Numbered from the stretch's first letter, positions 15,348 to 23,754 are shown. The stretch is DNA of 40,470 nt from Streptomyces viridochromogenes DSM 40736 (GCF_000158955.1 NZ_GG657757.1:6214924-6255393), one strand, 5' to 3'. Numbers and translations are program-made. The notes: a model not told the origin generated them from the sequence alone.

Positions 15348-16385
15348 ATGACCGCAGCCGCCGACGGCTTCCGCATGCCCGCCGAGTGGGCCCCGCACGA
15401 GCGCACCTGGATGGCCTGGCCGGGCCCGAACCCGACCTTCGACGACCCGGAGGACCTGGCCGCCGCCCGGATCGCCTGGGCCTCGGTCGCCCGCGCGGTG
15501 CGCCGCTTCGAGCCCGTGACGGTGGTGTGCGGGCCCGGGCAGACCGCCGGGGCCGCCGCGCTGCTGGGGCCGGACATCGACACCGTCGAACGCGAGCTCG
15601 ACGACGCCTGGATGCGCGACATCGGCCCCACCTTCCTGACCAACGGGAGAGGTGAACTGGCCGCCGTCGACTGGACGTTCAACGGCTGGGGCGCCCAGAG
15701 CTGGGCCCGCTGGGAGCACGACGCGAAGGTCGCCGCACATATCGCGGACCTCGCCGGGGCCCGGACGTACGCCTCGAAGCTCGTCAACGAGGGCGGGGCC
15801 ATCCACGTGGACGGCGAGGGGACGGTGCTGCTGACCGAGACGGTCCAGCTCGGCCCCGAGCGCAACCCGCAGTGGAGCCGCGAGGAGGTCGAGGCCGAGA
15901 TCCACGCCCAACTCGGCACCCGCAAGGCCATCTGGCTGCCGCGCGGACTGACGGGCGACTACCCTCCGCACGGATTCGGCACCCTCGGCCACGTCGACAT
16001 CGTCGCGGCCTTCGCCCGCCCCGGCGTGGTCGTGGCGCACTCCCAGCCGGACCCGGCGCACCCCGACCACGAGGTGACCAAGGAGGTCATCGGGCTGCTG
16101 AAGTCGCAGACGGACGCGCGGGGCCGCCGACCGGAGGTGGTGGAGGTCCCCGCGCCGACCGCCCTGGAGACGGACGGCCACTGGGCCGACTACTCCTACA
16201 TCAACCACTACCTCTGCAACGGCGGCGTGGTCCTGTGCGGCTTCGACGATCCGCGCGACGAGATCGCGGCCGGCATCTTCCGGCGGCTGTTCCCCGAGCG
16301 GACGGTAACGCTGGTGGATGCCCGTACGATCTTCGCCGGTGGTGGGGGAATCCACTGCATCACACAGCAGCAGCCGAAGATCTAG
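15348..16385 (+). CDS. aguA: Agmatine deiminase (peptidyl-arginine deiminase family)
   Basis: Hydrolyses agmatine to N-carbamoylputrescine and ammonia. 345 residues, usual length. Visible family blocks are WAPHERTWMAWP at the N-terminus, DDAWMRDIGPTFL (substrate-binding acid), NEGGAIHVDGEGTVLLTE, GHVDIVAAFARPGVV with the catalytic His-Asp pair, and the catalytic Cys337 in GGGGIHCITQQQP near the C-terminus. Start is ATG at 15348, 10 bases after the urease-like gene's stop, with GAGGA upstream. Its place in the operon implies that the deiminase and urease-like enzymes act on related nitrogen compounds. Some members of this family act on other guanidino compounds, so substrate remains an inference. 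Confidence 0.92.
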   Translation: MTAAADGFRMPAEWAPHERTWMAWPGPNPTFDDPEDLAAARIAWASVARAVRRFEPVTVVCGPGQTAGAAALLGPDIDTVERELDDAWMRDIGPTFLTNGRGELAAVDWTFNGWGAQSWARWEHDAKVAAHIADLAGARTYASKLVNEGGAIHVDGEGTVLLTETVQLGPERNPQWSREEVEAEIHAQLGTRKAIWLPRGLTGDYPPHGFGTLGHVDIVAAFARPGVVVAHSQPDPAHPDHEVTKEVIGLLKSQTDARGRRPEVVEVPAPTALETDGHWADYSYINHYLCNGGVVLCGFDDPRDEIAAGIFRRLFPERTVTLVDARTIFAGGGGIHCITQQQPKI

Positions 16386-16394
16386 GAGCCACAG

Positions 16395-17000
16395 ATGGCT
16401 GGTGGGCGCAGGCCGGCCCCGCCCCGCGAGGACGTGCTCACCGCAGCCATGGAAATGATCGCCGAGCGCGGCCTGGAGAAGCTCACCATGGCGGCGCTCG
16501 GCCGCGAGGTCGGCATGAGCAGCGGGCACCTGCTGTACTACTTCGGCTCCAAGGACGAGCTGCTGCTGCGCACCCTGGAGTGGAGCGAGGGCCGGCTGGG
16601 CGCCGAGCGCGGACGGCTGCTGACCCGCGCCGCCCCCGCCCGCGAACGCCTCGACGCCTACGTCGACCTGTACGTCCCCGACGGCCACCGCGACCCCCAC
16701 TGGACGCTGTGGCTGGAGGTCTGGAACCGCTCGCAGACCGCTGCCGCCGACGCGGACGCCCGCGACCGGCAGGCCGCCATCGAAGGCGCCTGGCACCGCG
16801 ACCTGGTCGCCCTGCTCGCCGAGGGCATCTCGCGCGGCGAGTTCCGCCGCGTCGACCCGGACCGGTTCGCCGTCCGGCTGCGGGCGCTGCTGGACGGCCT
16901 CTCCCTCCACGTGGCGATCGGCCTGCGCGGCACCGACCGGGCACAAGTCCTCACACACGTACGCGAGTTCCTGGCGGAAAGCCTCCTCACGGACACCTGA
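16395..17000 (+). CDS. TetR-family regulator of the urease-like/agmatine deiminase operon
   Basis: 201 residues. The N-terminal TetR DNA-binding domain is clear (AAMEMIAERGLEKLTMAALG, then REVGMSSGHLLYYFGSKDEL, about residues 18-58); the C-terminal ligand domain resembles the BetI type (DPHWTLWLEVWNRSQ). Starts 9 bases after the agmatine deiminase stop, so it is the last gene of that operon and very likely autoregulates it. The matching operator candidates lie in the divergent region before the operon. The ligand could be agmatine, a polyamine or the permease substrate. Confidence 0.9.
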   Translation: MAGGRRPAPPREDVLTAAMEMIAERGLEKLTMAALGREVGMSSGHLLYYFGSKDELLLRTLEWSEGRLGAERGRLLTRAAPARERLDAYVDLYVPDGHRDPHWTLWLEVWNRSQTAAADADARDRQAAIEGAWHRDLVALLAEGISRGEFRRVDPDRFAVRLRALLDGLSLHVAIGLRGTDRAQVLTHVREFLAESLLTDT

Positions 17001-17144
17001 ACGCGCGCCCGGGTCGTACCCAATACGGCGGATTGACCCGGTGGTCGTGGTGATGTTGGCTCTGGGGGAGCCCTCGGCGCGGGGCCGGGGGAGCAGCGTC
17101 CACGGGGAACACGGGGACTGCGGGGAACACAGGGGGAACAGCAC

Positions 17145-18395
17145 ATGACCAGCACCAGGAGGGCCACGTCCGGCGCGCTCGGCGTGGCCCTGGCCGTCAC
17201 GCTCGGCATCACCGCCGCGCTGCCCGCGACCGCCGCACCGGCGCCGGTGCCGCGGACCGAGAAGGCGAGCGTCGCCCCGGACGGCTCCGAGGGCAACGCC
17301 GCCTCCGGCGGGCCGAGTCTGAGCGCCGACGGCCGGCATCTGGCCTTCGTCTCCACCGCCGACAATCTCGTCGCCGGTGACACCGACGGCGCCGCAGACG
17401 CCTTCGTGCGCGACCTGAAGACCGGCACGACCCGGCTGGTGAGCACCGCGGCGGGCGTGGGCCCCGTCGACGACGTCGCCCTGAGCGGCAACGGCCGGTA
17501 CCTGGCCTTCAGCGCCACCGGCACCGGCGACGGCCTCGGCCACCTCTGGGTCAAGGACCTCAAGGCCGGCACCGTCCAGCGCGTCAAGGACACCGTCGAC
17601 ACCGGCTACGACACCGCCCGGCAGCCCGCCATCAGCGCCGACGGCCGCTACGTCGCCTTCGTCGCCGAGCGCTCCGGACTCACCCAGGGCGACGATGTCC
17701 GAGGCCGCGTCTACCGCGTCGACCGCACCAGCGGCAAGGCCGTCCGCATCAGCCAGGTCCCCGCCCCGGGCGACCGCAAGACCGCCGCCACCAACCCGTC
17801 CATCAGTGCCGACGGCAGCCGTGTCGGCTACCAGTTCTTCGTCCCGCACCCCGCCTCGGGCGACTGGAGCGACGCCTGGGTCCGTGACGTGCCGAGCGGC
17901 GAGCTGATCCAGGCCGACCGGGCGCCGGACGGCAGGACGTCCGACGGGCAGACCGAGTTCCCGCAGATCAGCGCCGACGGCCGGTACGCGGTCTTCAACT
18001 CGCTCGACTCGCGGCTCACCCCGGACGACACCAACAAGGGGCACAACGTCTTCGTCCGGGACCTGAAGACGGGAGGACTCCGGCGCATCGACGCCGCCGA
18101 CCCGGCCGCCTTCACCGCCCATCCGCAGCTCAGCGGCGACAACCGGCATCTGGCCTTCGTCTCGGCCGACCCGGGCGACACCAGCTACACGTATCGCGCG
18201 TACGTACGCGACCTGCGGACCGGGCGCACCGTCCTGGCCAGCCCGGACACCGAGGGCGGCCCGAACGACCAGAGCGTGTCCGCCCCGGTGCTCGACCGGA
18301 ACGGCCGCCAGGTCGCCTTCAGCAGCTCCTCGCCCGACCTCGTGCCCGGCGACACGTACGACACCTCGCACGTCTATGTCCGCCATCTCGGGTGA
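17145..18395 (+). CDS. Secreted TolB-like (PD40) beta-propeller protein
   Basis: 416 residues. A Sec signal peptide (about residues 1-30, ending in PATAAPA) is followed by roughly six repeats of the WD40-like PD40 type, each with a form of LSADGRHLAFVSTADNLVAG and ending in a FVRDLKTG strand. These repeats fold as a beta-propeller; no catalytic module accompanies them, so the protein probably binds a partner or ligand outside the cell. Preceded by a spacer with imperfect direct repeats of CGGGGAACAC (near 17101-17140). Neighbours give no functional hint. Confidence 0.85.
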   Translation: MTSTRRATSGALGVALAVTLGITAALPATAAPAPVPRTEKASVAPDGSEGNAASGGPSLSADGRHLAFVSTADNLVAGDTDGAADAFVRDLKTGTTRLVSTAAGVGPVDDVALSGNGRYLAFSATGTGDGLGHLWVKDLKAGTVQRVKDTVDTGYDTARQPAISADGRYVAFVAERSGLTQGDDVRGRVYRVDRTSGKAVRISQVPAPGDRKTAATNPSISADGSRVGYQFFVPHPASGDWSDAWVRDVPSGELIQADRAPDGRTSDGQTEFPQISADGRYAVFNSLDSRLTPDDTNKGHNVFVRDLKTGGLRRIDAADPAAFTAHPQLSGDNRHLAFVSADPGDTSYTYRAYVRDLRTGRTVLASPDTEGGPNDQSVSAPVLDRNGRQVAFSSSSPDLVPGDTYDTSHVYVRHLG

Positions 18396-18441
18396 CCGAC
18401 CGCATTCTGAGACAACCGTGAGTGAGGTGCGGGGGCTGTGC

Positions 18442-18453
18442 CAGACTGCCCCC
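18442..18453 (+). promoter_or_regulatory. Candidate promoter for the cimA leader transcript
   Basis: CAGACT followed by six bases and the GTG of the leader ORF, the same spacing as the leaderless starts elsewhere in the window. A weak -35 candidate GTGAGT lies 18 bases further upstream (18418-18423). Confidence 0.4.
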
Positions 18454-18504
18454 GTGCTCTCGTTCGCCACGATTATTGGCAGCAGGCGCGCCGGTCCGCA
18501 GTGA
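18454..18504 (+). CDS. Candidate cimA leader peptide with tandem Ile codons
   Basis: 16 codons, GTG start, reading MLSFATIIGSRRAGPQ then TGA. Codons 7 and 8 are ATT-ATT (18472-18477); ATT is rare in streptomycetes, which favour ATC. CimA makes citramalate, the precursor of 2-oxobutyrate and then isoleucine, so stalling at Ile codons would report isoleucine supply. A hairpin starts at the base after the stop and an intrinsic terminator follows 54 bases later. No ribosome-binding site is seen; a leaderless start is inferred. Confidence 0.45.
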   Translation: MLSFATIIGSRRAGPQ

Positions 18505-18531
18505 CCGCCACGTACGACCAGGTACGGGCGG
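18505..18531 (+). promoter_or_regulatory. Hairpin directly after the leader stop codon
   Basis: Stem CCGCC-A-CGTAC / GTACG-GGCGG, ten pairs with one bulged A and a six-base loop (18516-18521). A ribosome resting on the leader stop codon would cover its 5' arm, so it may take part in the attenuation switch. Confidence 0.45.
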
Positions 18532-18558
18532 ACACCGTCGTCCTCGACCCGCGCGCAG

Positions 18559-18590
18559 ACCTCTCGCACCCGCGAGAGGTTTTTCGCTTT
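18559..18590 (+). terminator. Intrinsic terminator in the cimA 5' region (candidate attenuator)
   Basis: Eight-base perfect stem ACCTCTCG / CGAGAGGT with a six-base loop, followed by TTTTCGCTTTT. A U-rich tail is uncommon in this GC-rich genus and marks a true intrinsic terminator. It lies 107 bases before the cimA ATG and 163 bases past the previous gene. The sequence CTCTCG of its 5' arm also occurs in the leader ORF (18457-18462) and could compete for the 3' arm. Confidence 0.65.
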
Positions 18591-18696
18591 TCTGGCCCAC
18601 CCGCCGCCAGAAGCGAGAGCGCGAGGGAGTATGTGGGGGCGGTGGAGCCGGTCATTCCGGTACGACCGAGATCCAATCCTCAGGAGCCTTGAGACC

Positions 18697-20301
18697 ATGA
18701 CCGAGACCAGCGAGCTCGACGATTCCTTCCACGTCTTCGACACCACCCTGCGCGACGGCGCCCAGCGGGAGGGCATCAACCTCACCGTCGCCGACAAGCT
18801 CGCCATCGCCCGGCACCTGGACGACTTCGGCGTGGGCTTCATCGAGGGCGGCTGGCCGGGCGCGAACCCCCGCGACACCGAGTTCTTCGCCCGCGCCCAG
18901 CAGGAGATCGACTTCCGGCACGCCCAGCTGGTCGCGTTCGGCTCCACCCGCCGCGCCGGCGCGACCGCGGCCGAGGACCCGCAGGTCAGAGCGCTCCTGG
19001 AGTCCGGGGCGCAGGTGATCACGCTGGTCGCCAAGTCCCACGACCGCCATGTCGAGCTCGCCCTGCGCACCACCCTGGACGAGAACCTGGCGATGGTCCG
19101 CGACACGGTGTCGTTCCTCAAGGAGCAGGGCCGCCGGGTCTTCGTCGACTGCGAGCACTTCTTCGACGGCTACCGAGCGAACCCCGAGTACGCGAAGTCG
19201 GTGGTCCGCACGGCGTCCGAGGCGGGCGCGGACGTGGTGATCCTCTGCGACACCAACGGCGGCATGCTCCCGGCGCAGATCCAGGCGGTCGTCTCCACGG
19301 TCCTCGCCGACACCGGCGCCCGGCTCGGCATCCACACCCAGGACGACACCGGCTGCGCGGTGGCCAACACCCTGGCCGCCGTCGACGCGGGCGCGACGCA
19401 CGTGCAGTGCACCGCCAACGGGTACGGCGAGCGCGTCGGCAACGCCAACCTCTTCCCGGTCGTGGCGGCGCTGGAACTGAAGTACGGCAAGAAGGTCCTG
19501 CCCGAGGGCCGGCTGCGCGAGATGACGCGCATCTCGCACGCGATCGCCGAGGTGGTCAACCTGACCCCCTCCACGCACCAGCCCTACGTCGGCCTCTCCG
19601 CCTTCGCCCACAAGGCGGGACTGCACGCCTCGGCCATCAAGGTCGACCCGGACCTGTACCAGCACATCGACCCGGAGCTGGTCGGCAACACCATGCGGAT
19701 GCTGGTCTCCGACATGGCCGGCCGGGCCTCCATCGAGCTCAAGGGCAAGGAGCTCGGCGTCGACCTGGGCGGCGACCGGGAGCTGGTCGGCCGGGTGGTC
19801 GAACGGGTCAAGGCGCGCGAGCTCGAGGGCTACACGTACGAGGCGGCCGACGCCTCCTTCGAACTCCTCCTGCGCACCGAGGTCCAGGGCAGGCCGCTGC
19901 GGTACTTCGAGGTCGAGTCCTGGCGCGCCATCGTCGAGGACCGGCCCGACGGCTCCCACGCCAACGAGGCCACGGTCAAGCTCTGGGCCAAGGGCGAGCG
20001 CATCGTCGCCACGGCCGAGGGCAACGGCCCGGTGAACGCCCTCGACCGGGCCCTGCGCGTGGGCCTGGAGAAGATCTACCCGCAGCTCGCCAAGCTGGAG
20101 CTGGTGGACTACAAGGTCCGCATCCTGGAGGGCAGGCACGGCACCAACTCGACGACCCGCGTCCTGATCTCCACGTCCGACGGCGCGGGCGAGTGGTCCA
20201 CGGTGGGCGTCGCCGAGAACGTCATCGCCGCGAGCTGGCAGGCCCTGGAGGACGCGTACACCTACGGGCTGCTGCGGGCCGGGGTGGATCCGGCCGAGTA
20301 G
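18697..20301 (+). CDS. cimA: Citramalate synthase
   Basis: Condenses pyruvate with acetyl-CoA to (R)-citramalate, entry to threonine-independent isoleucine synthesis. 534 residues. The N-terminal DRE-TIM metallolyase barrel opens with FDTTLRDGAQREGINLTVAD, and later GIHTQDDTGCAVANTLAAVD and QCTANGYGERVGNANLFPVV supply metal and substrate ligands. HKAGLHASAI is in the linker and the C-terminal 140 residues form the LeuA-type regulatory domain that binds the end product. Sequence features such as LRDGAQREGINL and long spacing fit CimA rather than 2-isopropylmalate synthase. ATG at 18697 with CAGGAG upstream. Regulation probably combines Ile feedback with the leader described above. Confidence 0.93.
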   Translation: MTETSELDDSFHVFDTTLRDGAQREGINLTVADKLAIARHLDDFGVGFIEGGWPGANPRDTEFFARAQQEIDFRHAQLVAFGSTRRAGATAAEDPQVRALLESGAQVITLVAKSHDRHVELALRTTLDENLAMVRDTVSFLKEQGRRVFVDCEHFFDGYRANPEYAKSVVRTASEAGADVVILCDTNGGMLPAQIQAVVSTVLADTGARLGIHTQDDTGCAVANTLAAVDAGATHVQCTANGYGERVGNANLFPVVAALELKYGKKVLPEGRLREMTRISHAIAEVVNLTPSTHQPYVGLSAFAHKAGLHASAIKVDPDLYQHIDPELVGNTMRMLVSDMAGRASIELKGKELGVDLGGDRELVGRVVERVKARELEGYTYEAADASFELLLRTEVQGRPLRYFEVESWRAIVEDRPDGSHANEATVKLWAKGERIVATAEGNGPVNALDRALRVGLEKIYPQLAKLELVDYKVRILEGRHGTNSTTRVLISTSDGAGEWSTVGVAENVIAASWQALEDAYTYGLLRAGVDPAE

Positions 20302-20325
20302 CCGACGACTCTCCCGGGGCGCGAC

Positions 20326-21012
20326 TCACATCGCCGTGTCCCGGGAACGCGGTGCCGGGATCTCGCCGCCCCGGTCACGTCCGGGCGCCCGGTCGAGGCG
20401 GAAGAGGCCCGCGGTCTGGGGACGCTGGCCGGTGGCGTGGGTGGTGGAGCGGGTCAGCTCCTCGACGCCGTCGGCCAGGTAGCCGACCCATGCCGTGCCC
20501 TCGTCCTCGATGATCCGCTGGGCGTCCGTGCGCAGTCGCTCGATCACCCCGAGCAGGGCCGCCTGCTCCTTGTCGCTGGGGGAGTCGGTGGTCCGCAGGA
20601 ACGCCTGCGCCCACTCGGACTGCGCCCGCTTGAGGATCTGCTGGAGGGCCTGTTGCGTACGGATGTAGCGGGTCCAGGACGCCGAGAAACCGAAGATCCG
20701 GTCGAACAGGACGCACCCCGCCCCGCCGGCCAGGAACACGAAACCCCACTCGGGCCGCACGGTCGTGGGGGCCGCCGCGTGCACCAGCGGAGTGAGCGTG
20801 CCGACGATGCCCAGCAGCGCGGCCAGCGCCCGCAGCGAACGCGACCACAGCGACGGCCCCCGGCGGCGCGCCAGGTACCAGCCGATCGCCCCCGTCACCT
20901 CCGCCTCGGCGTGCCGGAACAGCTCCCACAACAGGTCGGCCCGCGTACGCGACCGATCCAGCTCGGCGAGTGCGGACACCGTCATGTCCGCGGCCCTGCG
21001 TCTTCCGAACAT
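20326..21012 (-). CDS. SLATT-domain two-TM membrane protein
   Basis: 228 residues. A helical N-terminal segment (LLWELFRHAEAEVTGAIGWY) precedes two hydrophobic segments (about residues 58-80 and 90-112) and a long helical cytoplasmic part (TQQALQQILKRAQSEWAQAF), the layout of the SLATT family. SLATT proteins are predicted membrane effectors in nucleotide-signalled defence systems, but no cyclic-nucleotide synthase, SLOG or other partner gene is near, so a housekeeping membrane role is as likely. It is convergent with cimA (24 bases between stops) and divergent from a Gly-rich membrane protein. Confidence 0.75.
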   Translation of the reverse strand: MFGRRRAADMTVSALAELDRSRTRADLLWELFRHAEAEVTGAIGWYLARRRGPSLWSRSLRALAALLGIVGTLTPLVHAAAPTTVRPEWGFVFLAGGAGCVLFDRIFGFSASWTRYIRTQQALQQILKRAQSEWAQAFLRTTDSPSDKEQAALLGVIERLRTDAQRIIEDEGTAWVGYLADGVEELTRSTTHATGQRPQTAGLFRLDRAPGRDRGGEIPAPRSRDTAM

Positions 21013-21154
21013 GCCTCTGTCTCCGCCCCTTCAGCTGCGACCGCCGGCCCGGACCGGCCGACCCGCGCACGGCAGTAAGCCAGAAGGCATCGTAGGGGCA
21101 GTCGCCCCCCGAAATCCCCGCCCCGGCCGATCTCCCATTCTGTGCCGATTCGGG

Positions 21155-21167
21155 TAACTTCGAAGAT
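21155..21167 (+). promoter_or_regulatory. Leaderless -10 element of the Gly-rich membrane protein gene
   Basis: TAACTT, seven bases, ATG at 21168; no ribosome-binding site upstream. Confidence 0.4.
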
Positions 21168-22517
21168 ATGAAGGCCGCGCTGACGCGTACCCTCGTACGT
21201 CTGTTGATCGTGCCGGTCGCCGCCGTACTGGCGGTGCTGATGGCCGGTGCGCCCGGCGCACACGCGGCCACCGACCTCTCGAAGGTCGCCCAGGAACTGC
21301 GCCAGAGTCCCGTCTACGTCGACCCGGCCGCCTCCGACCAGCTGGCCGCGTCGGACGCGGAGGCACTCGCCGCCAAGATCAAGGACGCCGACAAGCCCGT
21401 CTTCGTGGCGGTCCTGCCGGCCGGCTACCCCACGCAGGACCTCTTCCGTAACCTCCGCACCGAGACCGGCATCACCGGCCTGTACGGCATCCGCCTCGGC
21501 GACGCGTTCGACGCCCGGGCCGACAGCGCGGTGATGAGCCGCCAGTCGGTGTCCAACCTGGTCAAGGCGGTCCAGGGCGCGGGCGACGCCAAGGCCCAGC
21601 TGAACGACTTCGTCGACGACGCCCTGCGCAACGTGGGCGGTTCGGCGCCGAGCAGCTGGAGCGACGGCTCGGGCCGTGACGTGCCGGTCGGCGGTCTCGT
21701 CACGTTCGGCGTCCTGGTCGCGGCCGGCGGCGCGGGCGCCTACGCGGTGGTCCGGCGCAACCGCCGCCGCCACGAGGAGGAGCAGCGGGCCGCGCTGGCG
21801 AAGCTGCGGGTGGTGGTCGACGAGGACATCACCGCATTCGGCGAGGAACTCGACCGCCTCGACTTCCACCCCGGGGAGCCCGGCGCCGACGACGCGATGC
21901 GCGCCGACTACGAGCGCGCCCTCGACGCCTACGAACAGGCCAAGTCCCTGATGGACGCCGCGACGAGACCGGAGGACGTCAAGGCCGTCACCGAGGCCGT
22001 GGAGGACGGCCGGTTCTCCCTCGCGACGCTCGCCGCCCGCCGTGCGGGCGGCCCGCTGCCGGAGCGCCGCCCGCCCTGCTTCTTCGACCCGCGCCACGGC
22101 CCCTCGGTCGCCGACGCCTCCTGGACGCCCCCGGCCGGCACCGAGCGCGAGGTGCCGGTCTGCGCGGCCGACCGGACCCGTCTCGCCGAGGGCCGCGACC
22201 CGGTGATCCGCGAGGTCGACACCGAACACGGCCGCCGCCCGTACTGGGAGGCCGGCCCGGCGTACGGCCCCTGGGCCGGCGGCTACTTCGGCGGCGGCCT
22301 CCTGCCCGGCCTCCTCGTCGGCACCCTGCTCGGCAGCATGATGGCCGGCCCCGCCTACGCGGCCGACTACGGCTCCGGCTACGGCGACTTCGGCGGCTAC
22401 GACGGCGGCGACATCTCCGGCGGGGACTTCGACGCGGGCGACTTCGGGGGCGGGTTCGGAGGGGGCTTCGGTGGAGGCGACTTCGGCGGGGGAGGCGACT
22501 TCGGCGGCGGCTTCTGA
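21168..22517 (+). CDS. Membrane protein with extracytoplasmic N-domain and Gly-Asp-Phe-rich C-terminus
   Basis: 449 residues, function unknown. A Sec signal peptide (about 1-35, ending PGAHAA) is followed by an extracytoplasmic domain of about 130 residues beginning LSKVAQELRQSPVYVDPAAS and containing KPVFVAVLPAGY, a pattern I associate with TPM-like domains in other actinobacterial membrane proteins. One membrane helix (about 175-196) leads to a charged cytoplasmic coiled region (RRNRRRHEEEQRAALAKLRV). The last 50 residues are a low-complexity run built from DFGGG and GGGFGG units. Similar proteins are common in streptomycetes. It is divergent from the SLATT gene and may be functionally linked. 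Confidence 0.75.
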   Translation: MKAALTRTLVRLLIVPVAAVLAVLMAGAPGAHAATDLSKVAQELRQSPVYVDPAASDQLAASDAEALAAKIKDADKPVFVAVLPAGYPTQDLFRNLRTETGITGLYGIRLGDAFDARADSAVMSRQSVSNLVKAVQGAGDAKAQLNDFVDDALRNVGGSAPSSWSDGSGRDVPVGGLVTFGVLVAAGGAGAYAVVRRNRRRHEEEQRAALAKLRVVVDEDITAFGEELDRLDFHPGEPGADDAMRADYERALDAYEQAKSLMDAATRPEDVKAVTEAVEDGRFSLATLAARRAGGPLPERRPPCFFDPRHGPSVADASWTPPAGTEREVPVCAADRTRLAEGRDPVIREVDTEHGRRPYWEAGPAYGPWAGGYFGGGLLPGLLVGTLLGSMMAGPAYAADYGSGYGDFGGYDGGDISGGDFDAGDFGGGFGGGFGGGDFGGGGDFGGGF

Positions 22518-22753
22518 GCCGGCCCCGCGCGGCTGAGCTCTGCCCCGTGGCGCTTCCCGGCTCGCGTGCGTAGCGCTTCCCGGCCCGCGTGCGGGGCCGG
22601 TGCCTGTGACCAGGCGGTATGTGTGGTTGCTCGCGGCTCGCCGCCGTTGGCGCTGAGTTCAGCGCCGTAGCTCCGCACCCGAAGGCCGACGACGGACATG
22701 ACACGTCGGACGGCGATCCGGCAGCGGGGTGAGCGGGCCTCAGCGGCCCGGCG
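22518..22753. other. Intergenic stretch with a 20-bp direct repeat and a perfect short palindrome
   Basis: Two copies of CGCTTCCCGGCYCGCGTGCG at 22551-22570 and 22574-22593 differ at one base. GGCGCTGA-GT-TCAGCGCC at 22648-22665 is a perfect eight-base stem that may end transcription of the convergent genes on either side. Nothing here looks coding. Confidence 0.6.
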
Positions 22754-23740
22754 TCAACGTCCCGAACAGCCACCGGAGAGCCGGTGGTTCGGGTCTGTCG
22801 GACTCGGGGCTGGACACGGAACGGAGGCCAGGCGGTCGCGGCCGCCCTGATCCACCGGTTGTTCCGTCTGACCGGGCCGGGCGCCGGGCCGGTGCACGAT
22901 GACGACCGCCGCCAGACAGACGGCCAGCCCCAGAGCGGTCTGCGCGCCGAACGGCTCACCGAACGCGAGCGCGCCCCACACGGCGGTGACCGGCGCCATC
23001 AGGAACATCAGCGTGTTGACCTCGGTCACCCCGGAACGCTCCAGGATGAGCCAGTACAGCCCGTAGCCGCCGAAGGTGGACAGCCCCACGAGCCAGGCGA
23101 CCGCCACCCAGAACCCCGCGTCGGCGGGCGGCGCGGCGGCCCCGGTGGCCAGGGCCAGCAGGGAGAAGAGGACCGCGCTGGTGGCGCAGTGGACGGTCAG
23201 CGACACCGAGGGGGCCACCCGCGAGCGCGACCGGCTCTCCAGGAACGTCGCCGCGACCAGGGCCAGCATGCCGAGCAGCGGCACGGCGTACGCCCACCAG
23301 GCGGCGTCGGTGCCGGCCGCCGCGTCGGCCAGTGTGACCACGGCGACGCCGCTCAGCCCGAGGGCCAGGCCCACCCACTGCCGTCCCGAGACGTACTGCC
23401 CCAGCAGCGGTCCCGCGAGCGCTCCGGCGACGAGTGGCTGCACTCCGTCGATCAGGGCCGTCGTGCCGCTGGAGACACCGAGCTGGATGGCGTAGTAGAC
23501 GCTGAGCAGATAGCCGCTCTGCGACAGCAGGCCGATCACGGCCTGCCGGGTCACGTCCCGGGCGGTGAGCCCCCGCCAGGCAGACCGCATGACGAGGGCG
23601 ACGGCGAGGAGCACGACGGCCAGCGGCAGGAACCGCCACATCAGGACCGTGATCGCGGACGCGCTGCCGGCACCGAGCTTGGCCCCGATGAAACCGGAGC
23701 TCCAGCACAGGACGAAGGCGATGGAAAGGAGGATGTTCAC
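22754..23740 (-). CDS. EamA/DMT-family exporter
   Basis: 328 residues with ten hydrophobic segments in two EamA halves, the layout of drug/metabolite transporters such as RhtA and YdcZ relatives. Typical segments are LSIAFVLCWSSGFIGAKLGA at the N-terminus, MWRFLPLAVVLLAVAL, and in the second half EVNTLMFLMAPVTAVWGALAFGEP. The hydrophilic C-terminal tail after residue 285 is longer than usual. Such proteins export amino acids, purines or small toxic metabolites. It is divergent from a TetR gene, with two operator-like repeats between them, so expression is likely induced by the exported compound. Confidence 0.88.
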   Translation of the reverse strand: MNILLSIAFVLCWSSGFIGAKLGAGSASAITVLMWRFLPLAVVLLAVALVMRSAWRGLTARDVTRQAVIGLLSQSGYLLSVYYAIQLGVSSGTTALIDGVQPLVAGALAGPLLGQYVSGRQWVGLALGLSGVAVVTLADAAAGTDAAWWAYAVPLLGMLALVAATFLESRSRSRVAPSVSLTVHCATSAVLFSLLALATGAAAPPADAGFWVAVAWLVGLSTFGGYGLYWLILERSGVTEVNTLMFLMAPVTAVWGALAFGEPFGAQTALGLAVCLAAVVIVHRPGARPGQTEQPVDQGGRDRLASVPCPAPSPTDPNHRLSGGCSGR

Positions 23741-23754
23741 GACATCACAACCAG

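Noticed and set aside
18438..18692. 84-codon frame overlapping the cimA leader region
   Set aside because: No ribosome-binding site, no family resemblance, and it runs through a U-tailed terminator hairpin; the 16-codon frame with Ile codons explains the region better.
15315..19121. Minus-strand frame of over 1200 codons
   Set aside because: Runs antisense through agmatine deiminase, TetR, propeller and cimA genes; no recognisable domain.
20326..21012. CBASS or other defence island around the SLATT gene
   Set aside because: No nucleotidyltransferase, SLOG, nuclease or other defence gene nearby; neighbours are core metabolism and ordinary membrane proteins.
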